A stretch of 64,000 nt of DNA. It comes from Moellerella sp963519845. GTDB lineage: Bacteria > Pseudomonadota > Gammaproteobacteria > Enterobacterales > Enterobacteriaceae. The stretch's first letter is position 1. Every line of letters begins with the position of its first letter. The notes under the pieces were generated by a model, which saw only the letters and a list, made by a program, of their open reading frames with translations, searched no databases and was not told the origin of the DNA. A program made the position numbers and the translations under genes. Positions 1 through 9,168 of this stretch are shown one piece after another. The DNA lies in NCBI GenBank assembly GCA_963519845.1, contig CAUQNX010000014.1, positions 1-64,000 of the forward strand, read 5' to 3'.

Positions 1-814
1 CTTTCTCGTTATAATATTCAGTCATGACACGCCAATCATTATTAATTTGATAACCCAATTGTAATGTATAACGGGTTAAGTCTTTATCTAGGCGAACCCC
101 TTTATTGGTTCTATCTTCCATCTTACCTAAAATAGATTTACGCAAAGAAGGTGAAATCACTAATCCAATAGGTGTATTCCAGTTAGCATAAACTCGAACT
201 TGCTGATTATGATTAGTCTCTTTAGTATCATATTCATCCGGATGGTTAGCTTGTCTGCCGCCATCAAAATAGGCAAGGGTGGCATTAATATTCGGTGTAG
301 CTAAAAAGCGAACACCCGGCTCAATTTCCCAACCTAAATGATCGGTGTTTGTGGTTATTATGCCGCGTTTATCCGCTTTTTTCTGTACGCCAAATAAGAC
401 GCTACCTGAAAGCTGCCATTTATCTGTCATTGGAAATTGGTAGTTTGTTTTTGATTCATAATAATCAATAATTAAACGATTTCCGTTATCATAATTGGTC
501 ATATCTTGACGATATTTTAATCCTGGTTGAATCCAACCATTATTGAGCTTAAAACGGTAACTGGCTTGTAAGTCATAACGTTGATAACGATTATTATTAT
601 CCATTTTACGTTGACGAAATCCAATATCATAATACCAATTAGATTTTTCTGGATTAATATTAAAATCTAAACGATAGCCATCATAATTATTTGGTGTTTT
701 ATAATCTGCGGTTTCCCAGGACATCATGGCATTAACAGTTGCGGCATGACTCTTAATACTGAATAAACCTAAGCCAATTAAAGGTAATAGAAGAGCAATA
801 CTAAGCTTTTTCAT
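1..814 (-). CDS. Outer-membrane beta-barrel porin (OmpG/KdgM-like), partial
   Basis: The reading frame opens with ATG at 814 and runs off the left edge, giving at least 271 residues, so the C-terminus is missing. It begins with a signal peptide (MKKLSIALLLPLIGLGLFS, then SHA before the mature start). The rest alternates polar and aromatic residues in short strands (for example MMSWETADY, GYRLDFNI, YDIGFRQRKM, LQLGYQINNDWRV), as in monomeric outer-membrane barrels. The strand pattern resembles oligosaccharide porins of the KdgM or OmpG type. The length already exceeds KdgM (about 236 residues), so the 14-strand OmpG type is the better guess. It lies 140 bp downstream of an exported sulfatase on the same strand, which suggests it brings sulfated oligosaccharides into the periplasm. 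The family assignment is from pattern and is uncertain; a porin role is fairly secure. Confidence 0.72.
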   Translation of the reverse strand, partial: MKKLSIALLLPLIGLGLFSIKSHAATVNAMMSWETADYKTPNNYDGYRLDFNINPEKSNWYYDIGFRQRKMDNNNRYQRYDLQASYRFKLNNGWIQPGLKYRQDMTNYDNGNRLIIDYYESKTNYQFPMTDKWQLSGSVLFGVQKKADKRGIITTNTDHLGWEIEPGVRFLATPNINATLAYFDGGRQANHPDEYDTKETNHNQQVRVYANWNTPIGLVISPSLRKSILGKMEDRTNKGVRLDKDLTRYTLQLGYQINNDWRVMTEYYNEK

Positions 815-921
815 GATTTATATCCGATTCTATTTTCGCTGTGTATTTATATTTAGCTCACAAGAAGATACCCATCTTAAATAAAGATGAGTGAAATAAT
901 TCAGCGAGCTAATTCTATGGG

Positions 922-949
922 TAATAGGCGACTTTTTATTCGCCTATTA
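922..949 (-). terminator. Hairpin between sulfatase and porin genes
   Basis: Perfect 10-bp inverted repeat (TAATAGGCGA / TCGCCTATTA) with an 8-nt loop, starting 6 bp after the sulfatase stop codon. There is no clear T-run after it in the leftward direction. It may therefore be an intercistronic stabilising or attenuating hairpin rather than a full terminator. Confidence 0.5.
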
Positions 950-954
950 TTTTG

Positions 955-2517
955 TTATTGGGTTTTACATTCGGTTAATGTTTTATTATCTCTATTTTTA
1001 GTTGCTGTAATAAATTCGGTTGGTCTCCATGAATCCCCTGTTTTTTCTAACCAAGGAATTAACTCTTCTTTAGTTAATTTATCAATTATCGGTTTATTAT
1101 TATCTGCAATGTTTTTTGTTTGATAAGGATCATTCACATTATCGTACAGGGTATATTTAAGCGGTTGCCCATCCTGACGATCAATAACCATAGTATGAGT
1201 ATTTGTTCTGACACCGCGTTTACCAAATGAAGGTTCACCATAAGGAATAAATAGATAAAGTTGCGAACTTGCGGTCTCCCCGATACCCGTTATTACGCGA
1301 TCACCTAGGTTTGTGCCTTCAACTGTATCTGGTATCCATTGCTCAAGCCCCATAAGTCCTAAGATAGTTGGGTAGATATCCGGTGCCGACATTAATGCAT
1401 CATCTGTACCTGGCTTAATTTTACCCGGTAAACGGAACATCATAGGAACACGCATCGATTCTTCATAAGGATTATTCTTTGTTGGCTGGCCATTAGCACC
1501 TAGGCAGCTACCGTGATCAGAAAAGAAAACTACCAGCGTATCATCAGATAAACCCTGTTTTTCTAGCTCATCGACAATACGACCAAACTGTTCATCCACG
1601 CCATTGACCATCGCCAGATATTCTTTGAAATATTGTGGGCCATAGCCTTCTTGGTATTCGACATCCCATTTAACATTTGGGCGAGTATTCAATTCTTTCG
1701 ATGTCTTTCCTGCGTAGCGATCTAAATATTTTTGCGGAACTTGATCATAAGGTGAGTGGGGAGGATTCATCGAAACCACTAAAGCGAAAGGTTTTTGGTT
1801 ATCGCGATATTTTCCATTTTCGTTTCGTAAGAAGTTAATTGCCATATCCGCTTCATGCTCTGGCCCCCATTTATCGACGTAAATTGGCTCTTCTCTCGGA
1901 GTATTATTGGCCCAATACATGGGTTTCATATGCAGATCGTAAGTGCCGTAAGAGTACCAGAAATCAAAACCGTGTCTCTGCTCTGGAGAGGTCCACTCAT
2001 TCCAATAACGGCCTTCCATCGGGTTGTTGTAGCTTTTAATATAGGGTTTATAAGGAGCGTCAAGGTGCCATTTACCTATATAACCAGTGCTGTAATCCTG
2101 TGCTTTTAAAACATCAGACCAACATTTAGCGTAACGCGAAAGTTCAATACCGACATTGCCACCATAGTCATGGGCATTACCTGTTACCCCGTTGCGAGTT
2201 GGGTATTGGCCTGTCATCAACATGCCTCGAAAAGGTGAGCAAAGTGGATAGTTTGAGGCCATTTGCGTCATGACTTTCGATTGCTTAGCAAATTTATTGA
2301 GATTAGGGGTTATAGAAGGATCTTCTCCCATAAACTCCAGTGCATGAGCACGCATTTCATCTGGAAATATAATGAGTAAATTAGGTCTTTTTTGTAAGGA
2401 ACCTTCTTTGGTTATTTCATTTGAATTTCCAGTGCTAGCGAATAGAGGGCTTGATACTGATACAGCAGCACTACTGACTGCTAGCCCTTTAATAAAGACT
2501 CTACGAGATACAGACAT
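955..2517 (-). CDS. Tat-exported Cys-type sulfatase
   Basis: A 520-residue type I (formylglycine) sulfatase that hydrolyses a sulfate ester, probably on an oligosaccharide. The N-terminus carries a twin-arginine signal (SRRVFIKG at residues 4-11) followed by an Ala/Ser-rich hydrophobic stretch, so export as a folded enzyme to the periplasm is expected. The sulfatase signature CxPxR-x4-TG is present (CSPFRGMLMTG, catalytic Cys93); this Cys must be converted to formylglycine. A metal-site FFSDHGS motif is seen further on. The start is supported by AGGAG upstream of the ATG. It is separated from the leftward operon by 665 bp and a terminator, so it has its own promoter. The substrate linkage (4-O or 6-O on GalNAc, or on the uronate) cannot be read from sequence by eye. 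Confidence 0.9.
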   Translation of the reverse strand: MSVSRRVFIKGLAVSSAAVSVSSPLFASTGNSNEITKEGSLQKRPNLLIIFPDEMRAHALEFMGEDPSITPNLNKFAKQSKVMTQMASNYPLCSPFRGMLMTGQYPTRNGVTGNAHDYGGNVGIELSRYAKCWSDVLKAQDYSTGYIGKWHLDAPYKPYIKSYNNPMEGRYWNEWTSPEQRHGFDFWYSYGTYDLHMKPMYWANNTPREEPIYVDKWGPEHEADMAINFLRNENGKYRDNQKPFALVVSMNPPHSPYDQVPQKYLDRYAGKTSKELNTRPNVKWDVEYQEGYGPQYFKEYLAMVNGVDEQFGRIVDELEKQGLSDDTLVVFFSDHGSCLGANGQPTKNNPYEESMRVPMMFRLPGKIKPGTDDALMSAPDIYPTILGLMGLEQWIPDTVEGTNLGDRVITGIGETASSQLYLFIPYGEPSFGKRGVRTNTHTMVIDRQDGQPLKYTLYDNVNDPYQTKNIADNNKPIIDKLTKEELIPWLEKTGDSWRPTEFITATKNRDNKTLTECKTQ

Positions 2518-3182
2518 ATTCTTGCTCCTAACCCTTCGATGTGTTTCGTATTTATCTTTACATACTATTTATTCTTTTGTATTTTATCAAATAGAAAGTT
2601 ATCGAAAGATCAAACTTGGTAACACGGTCACAAAAGCTGAATATATCTACAAATTTGTATTTAAATTAATCAACGGAAGAAGAACGACTTTCGAAATAAA
2701 TAATTTGTTTAATATCAAAATATTGTATTTGTTATCGAATCAATAATAAGTTCGATTTTACCTATTTGAACCTGTAGCGTAAAAAGTATGGAGACGAAAG
2801 AGAACTCAATATTAAATAACCGATAAATAGAAGTTGCTACGTACTTTTATCGACACACCTATTCTTTTTTATCATTATATTTAATCATAATAAGATATTT
2901 TAGTATTTTTAAATTTATTGATAAACAGTACTTATTCTGTTTTTTATTTATTGATTTTGATTCTTATTTTCATTAATATTTTATTTAACGAAATATTAGA
3001 AAAAAAATGTTAGTAATCTAATGAATTGTTTTTAAGCTATATTTTCGGCGATATGAGCTGTTAGATGAGTAACACCTAATAGTGTTTTATATTATGTTTG
3101 ATAAATAAAAACACTTTGGCAAAGTGTTTTTATTCCTTTACCAAAGTTTTATATCTATGCAATAAATATCGAATAGAAATAT
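2518..3182. other. Control region upstream of the Tat sulfatase
   Basis: No gene is seen in this 665-bp AT-rich gap. It should hold the promoter for the leftward sulfatase-porin pair. TTTCG/CGAAA elements recur: 2544-2548, 2603-2608 (CGAAAG), 2688-2693 (CTTTCG, extended TTTCGAAA) and 2795-2800 (CGAAAG). The same elements stand near agaR and kbaY, which makes them candidates for AgaR half-sites. A weak CRP-like box (leftward TGTGA-N6-TACCA) spans 2617-2632. The right end holds the terminator at 3107-3131. Confidence 0.4.
3107..3131 (-). terminator. Rho-independent terminator of the leftward operon
   Basis: Perfect 11-bp stem (AAAAACACTTT / AAAGTGTTTTT) with a 3-nt loop, followed on the minus strand by TTTATTTAT. 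It lies about 50 bp beyond the stop codon of the DJ-1-like gene and ends the anSME-to-DJ-1 transcription unit. Confidence 0.85.
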
Positions 3183-3767
3183 TTATTTTAAATAGGCTAA
3201 TGGCCAATGTTTAAAATAGATATGATTAGCTTGCCAATCGACTTTTGCTGTATTTTCGTTAAGTAGATGACGAGCAACAGTAAACGCAAATTCGAAACTA
3301 ACACCTAAACCTTTTCCAGTGATAAATTGACCATCAACGACGATATCTTGATCGATATATTGGCCATCATCAAATTTATCGGCAAGTTTATCGCCAGTAC
3401 TGTATCTATGCTTAGCTAGTAATTTATGTGCGGCTAATACCTTTGCTCCGGAAGAGCATAGGGCGCAAATATAGCTATTTTCAGCTATGTGGCGTTTAAT
3501 AAAAGCCATGACTTGAAGATTTGCCGATAAATTATCGGTACCTTTTGGCCCACCGGGTGTCATAACAGCATCATAATTTTCGCTAATTTTTTCATCTAGT
3601 AAGTAATCTGCCGTAATTCTGGTTTCAAAATAGGTATTTAATACTTTGCTTTGCATACAAGATAATACGTCAACATGGATATCCAGTCGGCGCATAATAT
3701 CGATGAAAACAACCGCTTCACCTTCTTCAAAGCCATCCGCCAATAGAACAGCGACTTTTTTAGTCAT
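3183..3767 (-). CDS. DJ-1/PfpI family protein
   Basis: A 194-residue protein of the DJ-1/ThiJ/PfpI superfamily, soluble, without a signal peptide. The nucleophile-elbow cysteine is in ALCSSGAKV (Cys104), the acidic partner is in GFEEGEAVV (about Glu17), and the oxyanion segment is TPGGPKGTDNL (70-80). The family includes glyoxalase/deglycase-like and chaperone-like members, and the exact activity cannot be told from these motifs. It is the last gene of the leftward operon, 38 bp after kbaY. A role in coping with reactive dicarbonyl or keto-sugar products of the pathway is possible but is inference only. Confidence 0.8.
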   Translation of the reverse strand: MTKKVAVLLADGFEEGEAVVFIDIMRRLDIHVDVLSCMQSKVLNTYFETRITADYLLDEKISENYDAVMTPGGPKGTDNLSANLQVMAFIKRHIAENSYICALCSSGAKVLAAHKLLAKHRYSTGDKLADKFDDGQYIDQDIVVDGQFITGKGLGVSFEFAFTVARHLLNENTAKVDWQANHIYFKHWPLAYLK

Positions 3768-3805
3768 TATTTTTTCTCACTATGTGATTACTGTTAATTA
3801 ATGAA

Positions 3806-4660
3806 TTACAGTTTTCCTGCGCTACTACAAACACGAATTTTATCTGCCACTATTTGTTTCATCGCAGCTTTGCCTGGCATTATGTAGTGACGTGGATCGT
3901 TAGCATCTGGATGAGAAAGAAAGTAATCTTTAATGGCATCAGAAAACGCAATTTTCAATTCAGTGGCCACGTTGACTTTACAAATACCAAGATCGATACA
4001 ACGACGTACATCCGCATCTGGAATACCTGATGCACCATGAAGCACTAGCGGAATATCTGTTTTTTGGCGAATGATAGCTAAACGATCAAAATCAAGGTGG
4101 GGTTCACTCTTATACATACCGTGAGCGGTTCCTATTGCGATAGCTAAGGAATCAATACCTGTGGCTTGAATAAATTCAACGGCAGATTCAGGATCTGTAT
4201 ATAAGGAGTCTTTTTCGTCGACAATAAGATCATCCTCTTGCCCACCTAAACGGCCGAGCTCGGCTTCGACAGAACAATCCCAGTGGTGGCAATATTGAAC
4301 CACTTTTTTAACCAGCTGAATATTTTGTTGAAAATTAAGGTGTGAACCATCGATCATGGCAGAGCGCACGCCGGAAATTACTTTATGGCAGAGATCATTA
4401 TAATCTTCATGATGATCAAGATGGAGTGCTACTGGCATCTTATATTGCTCAGAAGCTTGTTCGCAGATAGCGATTAAGTATTGTGTGCCTGCGTAGCTAA
4501 AAGTTCCGGGAGTTCCAGCGAGAATAACAGGAGAGCTCATTTCAGCTGCGGTTTCCATAATAACTTGGATGGTTTCGAGATTATGGACATTAAAGGCTGG
4601 AACCGCATAGCCGCCATTTTGAGCACGTTTAAGCATCTCAAGAGTCGAAACTAGATACAT
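3806..4660 (-). CDS. kbaY: Tagatose-1,6-bisphosphate aldolase, catalytic subunit KbaY/AgaY
   Basis: A class II (zinc) aldolase of 284 residues that splits D-tagatose-1,6-bisphosphate into dihydroxyacetone phosphate and glyceraldehyde-3-phosphate. Catalytic Asp82 and zinc ligand His83 are in LHLDHHED. Further zinc ligands are His180 (GTAHGMYK) and His208 (LVLHGASGIPD). Length and motifs match KbaY/GatY. The start is supported by GTGAGG upstream. In E. coli this subunit needs the non-catalytic KbaZ for stability. Here kbaZ lies in the opposite, rightward operon (10799-12079), so the two subunits are made from divergent units. A CTTTCG element stands just upstream (4677-4682). Confidence 0.93.
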   Translation of the reverse strand: MYLVSTLEMLKRAQNGGYAVPAFNVHNLETIQVIMETAAEMSSPVILAGTPGTFSYAGTQYLIAICEQASEQYKMPVALHLDHHEDYNDLCHKVISGVRSAMIDGSHLNFQQNIQLVKKVVQYCHHWDCSVEAELGRLGGQEDDLIVDEKDSLYTDPESAVEFIQATGIDSLAIAIGTAHGMYKSEPHLDFDRLAIIRQKTDIPLVLHGASGIPDADVRRCIDLGICKVNVATELKIAFSDAIKDYFLSHPDANDPRHYIMPGKAAMKQIVADKIRVCSSAGKL

Positions 4661-4755
4661 AATAACCTCACTTAAACTTTCGTTTGATTGTGAATTATAA
4701 TAACCGAAGATAAAAGAAAGATCAAAAGATCCACTTCACAATTTTAACGAAAGCA

Positions 4756-6237
4756 TTAGAAGAAGTTATTCATTTTTGAGCTATAACAAGTTATCCCCTT
4801 ACGCAACAGATTGTTCTTGGGGCGTCGAGCCTGTCCTAGCGTCATTTCAATCAATCGTTGTAATAGGCTTTGTTTAAATAATCGACGCGTTAATGGTGAT
4901 TGTTCTTGGGTATATTCTTCTTCGAATAGCACTATGATCTCTTTCGTTTCGAAAGTCCCTATCACTTGAGCATGAATTGTGGGTAGCCTGATGTGATAAT
5001 CTTGTTTTTCGATAGCAAGTGGTGTTGATTTTGTTTGCCAAAAATTGATTCTATTACCACAGTAAAGGGCGATATTTAGCGCTCTTAATGACCAAAAGCT
5101 GCTAGCCGGACCACTATAGTTATCGATCAAACGGGTATCGTCAGCAAATAATCCTTGCGTTGGCGCTCCGTAGCGCATTGCCCCATTACTGATAAAATAG
5201 CGTAGCGTAGTTTCGAAAGCGCGTTTGGCTTCACCACAGCTAACAGAGTGACAATTTAAATCCACTGCAGCAATTAAAGGCGCTGAGGCAGCGAGCCGAT
5301 AACAGGCACTGCGACCAAAAAAAGGTAATCCCTCTGGGGTGAAAAAATAACGATATTTAGCTGTAAATAGAGTAAAAGCTTCAGTAATAAACTGGCGATC
5401 AAAGGTTGGGTCAATTTGTATGAGCCAATAAAGTGAGTAATAGAACCCCCATGCATTATAGTAATCATAGTTACCTTTAGCCCCGTCACGAAACCAGCCA
5501 TCACCCACATAGAACTCTTTGATCCTTAAATAGCGATTTTGCTCGATGGTATCTTCACCTGTGAGTGATTTAATCACCAACTGTACGGTGAGCGGGAATA
5601 GGTGCCAGTTATTATCGACGGTTTTACAACAGTTAACCTGTTTAAACCAATGCATGATTTGTTGTTGCTCAGAAGCCGATAATGTATCCCAAACCCATTG
5701 TTTACTTATCCAAAGCGCTAATGCTAGATCGGCCGACTCACAAATACGCTGATCATAATCTTCTAAATCACCCCAATAGCCCTTATGTTGTGGCGATGTT
5801 CCCGCAAGAAAAGCACAGCGAATAAGGTGAGGAATATCAATTATCTCTTTATTCAATGTCTTTATGGTCGTTTGGCCATTATCAGCAGAATGTAGCCACG
5901 AAGCGAGGGTAGGGAGGATACGGCTAACCCCTTCCATGGCATCAACTTTAACGGTTTGCTGTCCCGGCCGACCTGGGTAATAGGCATGGCTATAGCCCCA
6001 AACCGCATAATGGCAAAACCCTTCAGTAATATAACCTACTAGCGTTTCACATTGGGCTCTGAGCTCCTTAGTTGGATCTTGAAAGCAATCTACTATGCAC
6101 TGATCATTTTTATCGTAACGAGCCTGTTGTTTTACTTGGCGGATAATGTTTTGCTTAATTAAACGACAATAAAGGGTGAGATTGGGATTTTCATAAGGCA
6201 AATGCGGCCGTGGCTGAGAAGTAATTTTAATACTCAT
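4756..6237 (-). CDS. DUF2264 domain protein, putative glycosidase
   Basis: A 493-residue protein with the features of the DUF2264 family, an (alpha/alpha)-barrel type fold rich in aromatic residues. Typical segments are WGDLEDYDQRICESADLALA, NNWHLFPLTVQLVI, VGDGWFRDGAKGNYDYYNAW and PFFGRSACYRLA. There is no signal peptide, so it should act in the cytoplasm. From memory, some family members have been placed among uronic-acid-acting glycosidases in CAZy (GH154); I could not check this. Its place between an exported sulfatase and kbaY supports a role in cutting or processing the imported oligosaccharide, perhaps a saturated glucuronyl unit that the GH105 enzyme cannot use. The specific activity is unknown. 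Confidence 0.75.
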   Translation of the reverse strand: MSIKITSQPRPHLPYENPNLTLYCRLIKQNIIRQVKQQARYDKNDQCIVDCFQDPTKELRAQCETLVGYITEGFCHYAVWGYSHAYYPGRPGQQTVKVDAMEGVSRILPTLASWLHSADNGQTTIKTLNKEIIDIPHLIRCAFLAGTSPQHKGYWGDLEDYDQRICESADLALALWISKQWVWDTLSASEQQQIMHWFKQVNCCKTVDNNWHLFPLTVQLVIKSLTGEDTIEQNRYLRIKEFYVGDGWFRDGAKGNYDYYNAWGFYYSLYWLIQIDPTFDRQFITEAFTLFTAKYRYFFTPEGLPFFGRSACYRLAASAPLIAAVDLNCHSVSCGEAKRAFETTLRYFISNGAMRYGAPTQGLFADDTRLIDNYSGPASSFWSLRALNIALYCGNRINFWQTKSTPLAIEKQDYHIRLPTIHAQVIGTFETKEIIVLFEEEYTQEQSPLTRRLFKQSLLQRLIEMTLGQARRPKNNLLRKGITCYSSKMNNFF

Positions 6238-6288
6238 AGTGTTGTCTCATAAAAATGCGAGTCCTTTCGCATTAGATAAAAATAAAAA

Positions 6289-7896
6289 TTAATTTTTAGC
6301 GGAGTCGATTAAGATTTGAAAATGATCCTGACCCCAGATAACGGGTTGTGGCTTATTTTTGATCCAGCTGTAATAAGCTGCTTTCATGGTTTTCACTTTT
6401 TCAGGATATTTAGCTGCCAAATCTTGCGACTCAGCTGGGTCTAATTTGTCATTAAACAGCTGAAAGCTATCTTGGCCATCGTCGTAGAAATAGAGCGCCC
6501 ACTCACCATCTCTGATTGCCCATGAGCCTTTTGATAACTTTTCAAGATTAGGGTTTTCGGGAGGCGCTTCACGGTTATAGGTGATCCAATCCCAGTAGCC
6601 GTGCCAGAATGCTTGGTTATCTTCGCTATAGTGTTTGGTACCTGGGCCTGCCCAATAGAGATATTGATGAGGAGAATCTTGGGTTTTGCCAGTGAGTAGC
6701 GGCATAATATTTTTGCCATCCACTTTCATCTCGGCTGGAATCGATATATTGGCGCTCTGTAAAGCTGTTGGTAGAATATCTAATGCTGAAACAAGGGCAT
6801 CGCTCTGTTTTCCCGCAGGAATATGACCCGGCCAATAAGCAATAAAAGGAATATGAATACCACCATTGTACATTTGTCCTTTATATCCTTTATCCATACC
6901 GTTCATTGGCATTGGAGACTCATGTACAGCGCCATTATCAGAGATAAAGAAAATTATTGTATTCTCGAGTTCACCGGTCTGTTTTAATTTATCAATAATT
7001 TGGCCAATACCTTCATCTGCGGCATTTAAAGCGGCAAAATATTTATTGGCTTCAGTATTACCAGTATCAAACTTCTCCATATACTTTTTCGGTGAAGCTT
7101 GCTCTAGGGGAATATGGGGGACGCTATAGGATAAATTAATAAAAAAGGGTTTATCCTTGCTGGCTTCAATAAAGTTGAGGGTTTCATTGGTGAGGTTATG
7201 AGTCAAATAACCAGCGGAGGGAACATTCTCATTGTTGCGCCAAATGGAGGGGGAATTCCAGAGTGCAGCACCGGATGCGTAATAGCTGTAACCATAATCA
7301 AAGCCACGTTCATTAGGGGCATAACCCGGCTCAGGCGTTGAGATCATGTTATCGTGATAATCGCGTGTTTGTTTTTCTTCTGCTATTTTGGGTTTTTTCA
7401 GCACTTTAGCATTATGCCATTTACCAATGCTGGCGGTGGCATAACCATTCTCTTGAAATAGCTCGGGTAAAAGTTTGATATCCAGAGGAATTCCCATCAT
7501 AGCATCATCATTACTATAAGTACCAAAGCTAGCAGGATAGCGGCCCGTAAAAATACCCGCACGTGAAGGACCACAGACCGGATGTGCCACAAAGGCATTG
7601 GTCATTTTAACACCATTCGCTGCCATCTTGGCTACATGAGGCATTGATTGCTGAGCTGCAGTGACCATTTTGTTGATATCACCCTGATAACGCAGGGGAA
7701 CAGGGCGCTGATTCAATTTTGATGTATCCAGCGAATCGATAGCGAAATCGAGCTGGCCTGTTCCTAGGTCATCCATCACAATTAATAATACATTTGGTTT
7801 TTCTGGGGTTCCCCCTGCCAATACAGCTGGGGCAACTAGTATAGATGAAGTCGCAATTAGACCTGCGAGCAAGCTTTTTTTTAACACCGAACCCAT
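6289..7896 (-). CDS. Sec-exported Cys-type sulfatase
   Basis: A 535-residue type I sulfatase with a classical Sec signal peptide (KK, hydrophobic core, cleavage near VLAGG at about residue 28). The signature Cys is Cys108 in CGPSRAGIFTG (CxPxR-x4-TG). Metal-binding segments MDDLGTG (41-47) and FISDNGAVHES fit the arylsulfatase fold. AAGGAG precedes the ATG. It lies 30 bp downstream of the maturase gene, so enzyme and activator are co-expressed. It differs from the Tat-exported sulfatase at the left end in signal type and sequence, which suggests that the two remove different sulfate groups. The exact position attacked is unknown. Confidence 0.92.
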   Translation of the reverse strand: MGSVLKKSLLAGLIATSSILVAPAVLAGGTPEKPNVLLIVMDDLGTGQLDFAIDSLDTSKLNQRPVPLRYQGDINKMVTAAQQSMPHVAKMAANGVKMTNAFVAHPVCGPSRAGIFTGRYPASFGTYSNDDAMMGIPLDIKLLPELFQENGYATASIGKWHNAKVLKKPKIAEEKQTRDYHDNMISTPEPGYAPNERGFDYGYSYYASGAALWNSPSIWRNNENVPSAGYLTHNLTNETLNFIEASKDKPFFINLSYSVPHIPLEQASPKKYMEKFDTGNTEANKYFAALNAADEGIGQIIDKLKQTGELENTIIFFISDNGAVHESPMPMNGMDKGYKGQMYNGGIHIPFIAYWPGHIPAGKQSDALVSALDILPTALQSANISIPAEMKVDGKNIMPLLTGKTQDSPHQYLYWAGPGTKHYSEDNQAFWHGYWDWITYNREAPPENPNLEKLSKGSWAIRDGEWALYFYDDGQDSFQLFNDKLDPAESQDLAAKYPEKVKTMKAAYYSWIKNKPQPVIWGQDHFQILIDSAKN

Positions 7897-7926
7897 TTAA
7901 AACTCCTTAATTGATCATCTATTATT

Positions 7927-9168
7927 TTATTTTTCTAGGTAGATTTGCTTTAACATTGGTAGCGCGTCAGAGGCTAAACCACCATCAGAGATGATTTTTC
8001 TCATAGCTTGCATGCCTGCCGCGGTGTGGTGAAATATCTGCTTATAGGAACTGCATAAGTAGTTATGGCGCTGTTTTTCGCCTTCTATAGCGACAATACG
8101 ATGCTTAGGGCAGCCGCCGTAACATAAGGTTTGAACTTCACATTTGCGGCATAAATCCGTCAGTTTATCTAATTTATTTTGTCCAAAACGAAGTTGCTGT
8201 TTTGAGTTCATCATTTTGGCGAGTGACTGACTTTTTATATTACCCAGACGATTGGCGGGATAAACAAAGTGGTCACAGGAGTAGATATCGCCATTGGCTT
8301 CTATGATCACAGCTTGACCACAGGTCTTTGATTGAATGCAACTTGAGGCCGGATAACCCATCCAAGTTCCTAGTAAGCTATCAAATAAGCGAATAAAAAT
8401 CTGACCAACATCTCCTTGCTTGATCCATTCATTAAAGACGTCTGTCATAAATTGACCATAGCCGTGGGAGGGAACGCTAAAGGGAGCCATAGTGGCTTCA
8501 GGATCTGGTGCATAAGAGTAGCCAGGTTGGTAGTGACGTTGGTCAACTTCAACTATGGGGATAAATTGGAAAAAACGTGAGCCAAGCTGTTTTAGTGCCT
8601 GATAAGTCTCTTTACCTTTATTCCAATTCTGGTCATTAATCACGGTGAGGGTATTAAACTCGACGCCATACTCATTAAGTAATAAGAGGGCATTTTTTAC
8701 TCTTTCAAAGGTTGGCTTACCATTGACGGTAATACGATATTTATCATGAACCACTTCCAATCCATCGATGGATACCCCGACTAAAAAGTGATTATCAGCC
8801 AAAAATTGCGCCCATTGACGATTAATGGCAATCGCATTAGTTTGCAAGCTATTGGTGATCCTCTTGCCATTGGCATACTGCTTTTGATATTTCACCACAC
8901 TGCGAAAAAAGTCTAATCCTGCTAACGTAGGCTCACCGCCTTGCCAAGCAAAATCAATCTGATCACCGCCATGACTTTCGATGTAATCTCGAACATAACG
9001 ACGTAGCGTGCTCTCTTGCATCTGATCTTTGTTTTCATTTTCTTTTTCTTTATCTTTATCAAACAAAGTCTCTTTTTCTAAATAAAAACAGTATTCACAC
9101 TTGATATTGCAACGATAGCTAGTCGGTTTTGCCATAACATGAAAGAAGGTCGGTTGCGTTTGCGCCAT
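7927..9168 (-). CDS. Anaerobic sulfatase-maturating enzyme (radical SAM/SPASM)
   Basis: A 413-residue cytoplasmic radical-SAM enzyme that converts the signature Cys of type I sulfatases to formylglycine without oxygen. The SAM cluster motif CxxxCxxC is Cys20-Cys24-Cys27 (CNIKCEYC). The C-terminal SPASM-type cysteines are visible in CIQSKTCG, YSCDHFV, LCRKCEVQTLCYGGCPKH and YLCSSYK. WQGGEPTL and VGVSIDG are typical of the anSME/AslB group. It is the first gene of the leftward operon and directly precedes a sulfatase. It probably serves both sulfatases in the locus. An AGGATAT ribosome site precedes the ATG. Confidence 0.93.
   Translation of the reverse strand: MAQTQPTFFHVMAKPTSYRCNIKCEYCFYLEKETLFDKDKEKENENKDQMQESTLRRYVRDYIESHGGDQIDFAWQGGEPTLAGLDFFRSVVKYQKQYANGKRITNSLQTNAIAINRQWAQFLADNHFLVGVSIDGLEVVHDKYRITVNGKPTFERVKNALLLLNEYGVEFNTLTVINDQNWNKGKETYQALKQLGSRFFQFIPIVEVDQRHYQPGYSYAPDPEATMAPFSVPSHGYGQFMTDVFNEWIKQGDVGQIFIRLFDSLLGTWMGYPASSCIQSKTCGQAVIIEANGDIYSCDHFVYPANRLGNIKSQSLAKMMNSKQQLRFGQNKLDKLTDLCRKCEVQTLCYGGCPKHRIVAIEGEKQRHNYLCSSYKQIFHHTAAGMQAMRKIISDGGLASDALPMLKQIYLEK

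Noticed and set aside
887..1123. Rightward 78-residue frame overlapping the Tat sulfatase end
   Set aside because: It lies largely antisense to the 3' end of a well-supported sulfatase and has no ribosome site or family features.
2372..2746. Rightward 124-residue frame across the sulfatase start
   Set aside because: Its first half is antisense to the Tat signal region and the rest is translated AT-rich promoter DNA.
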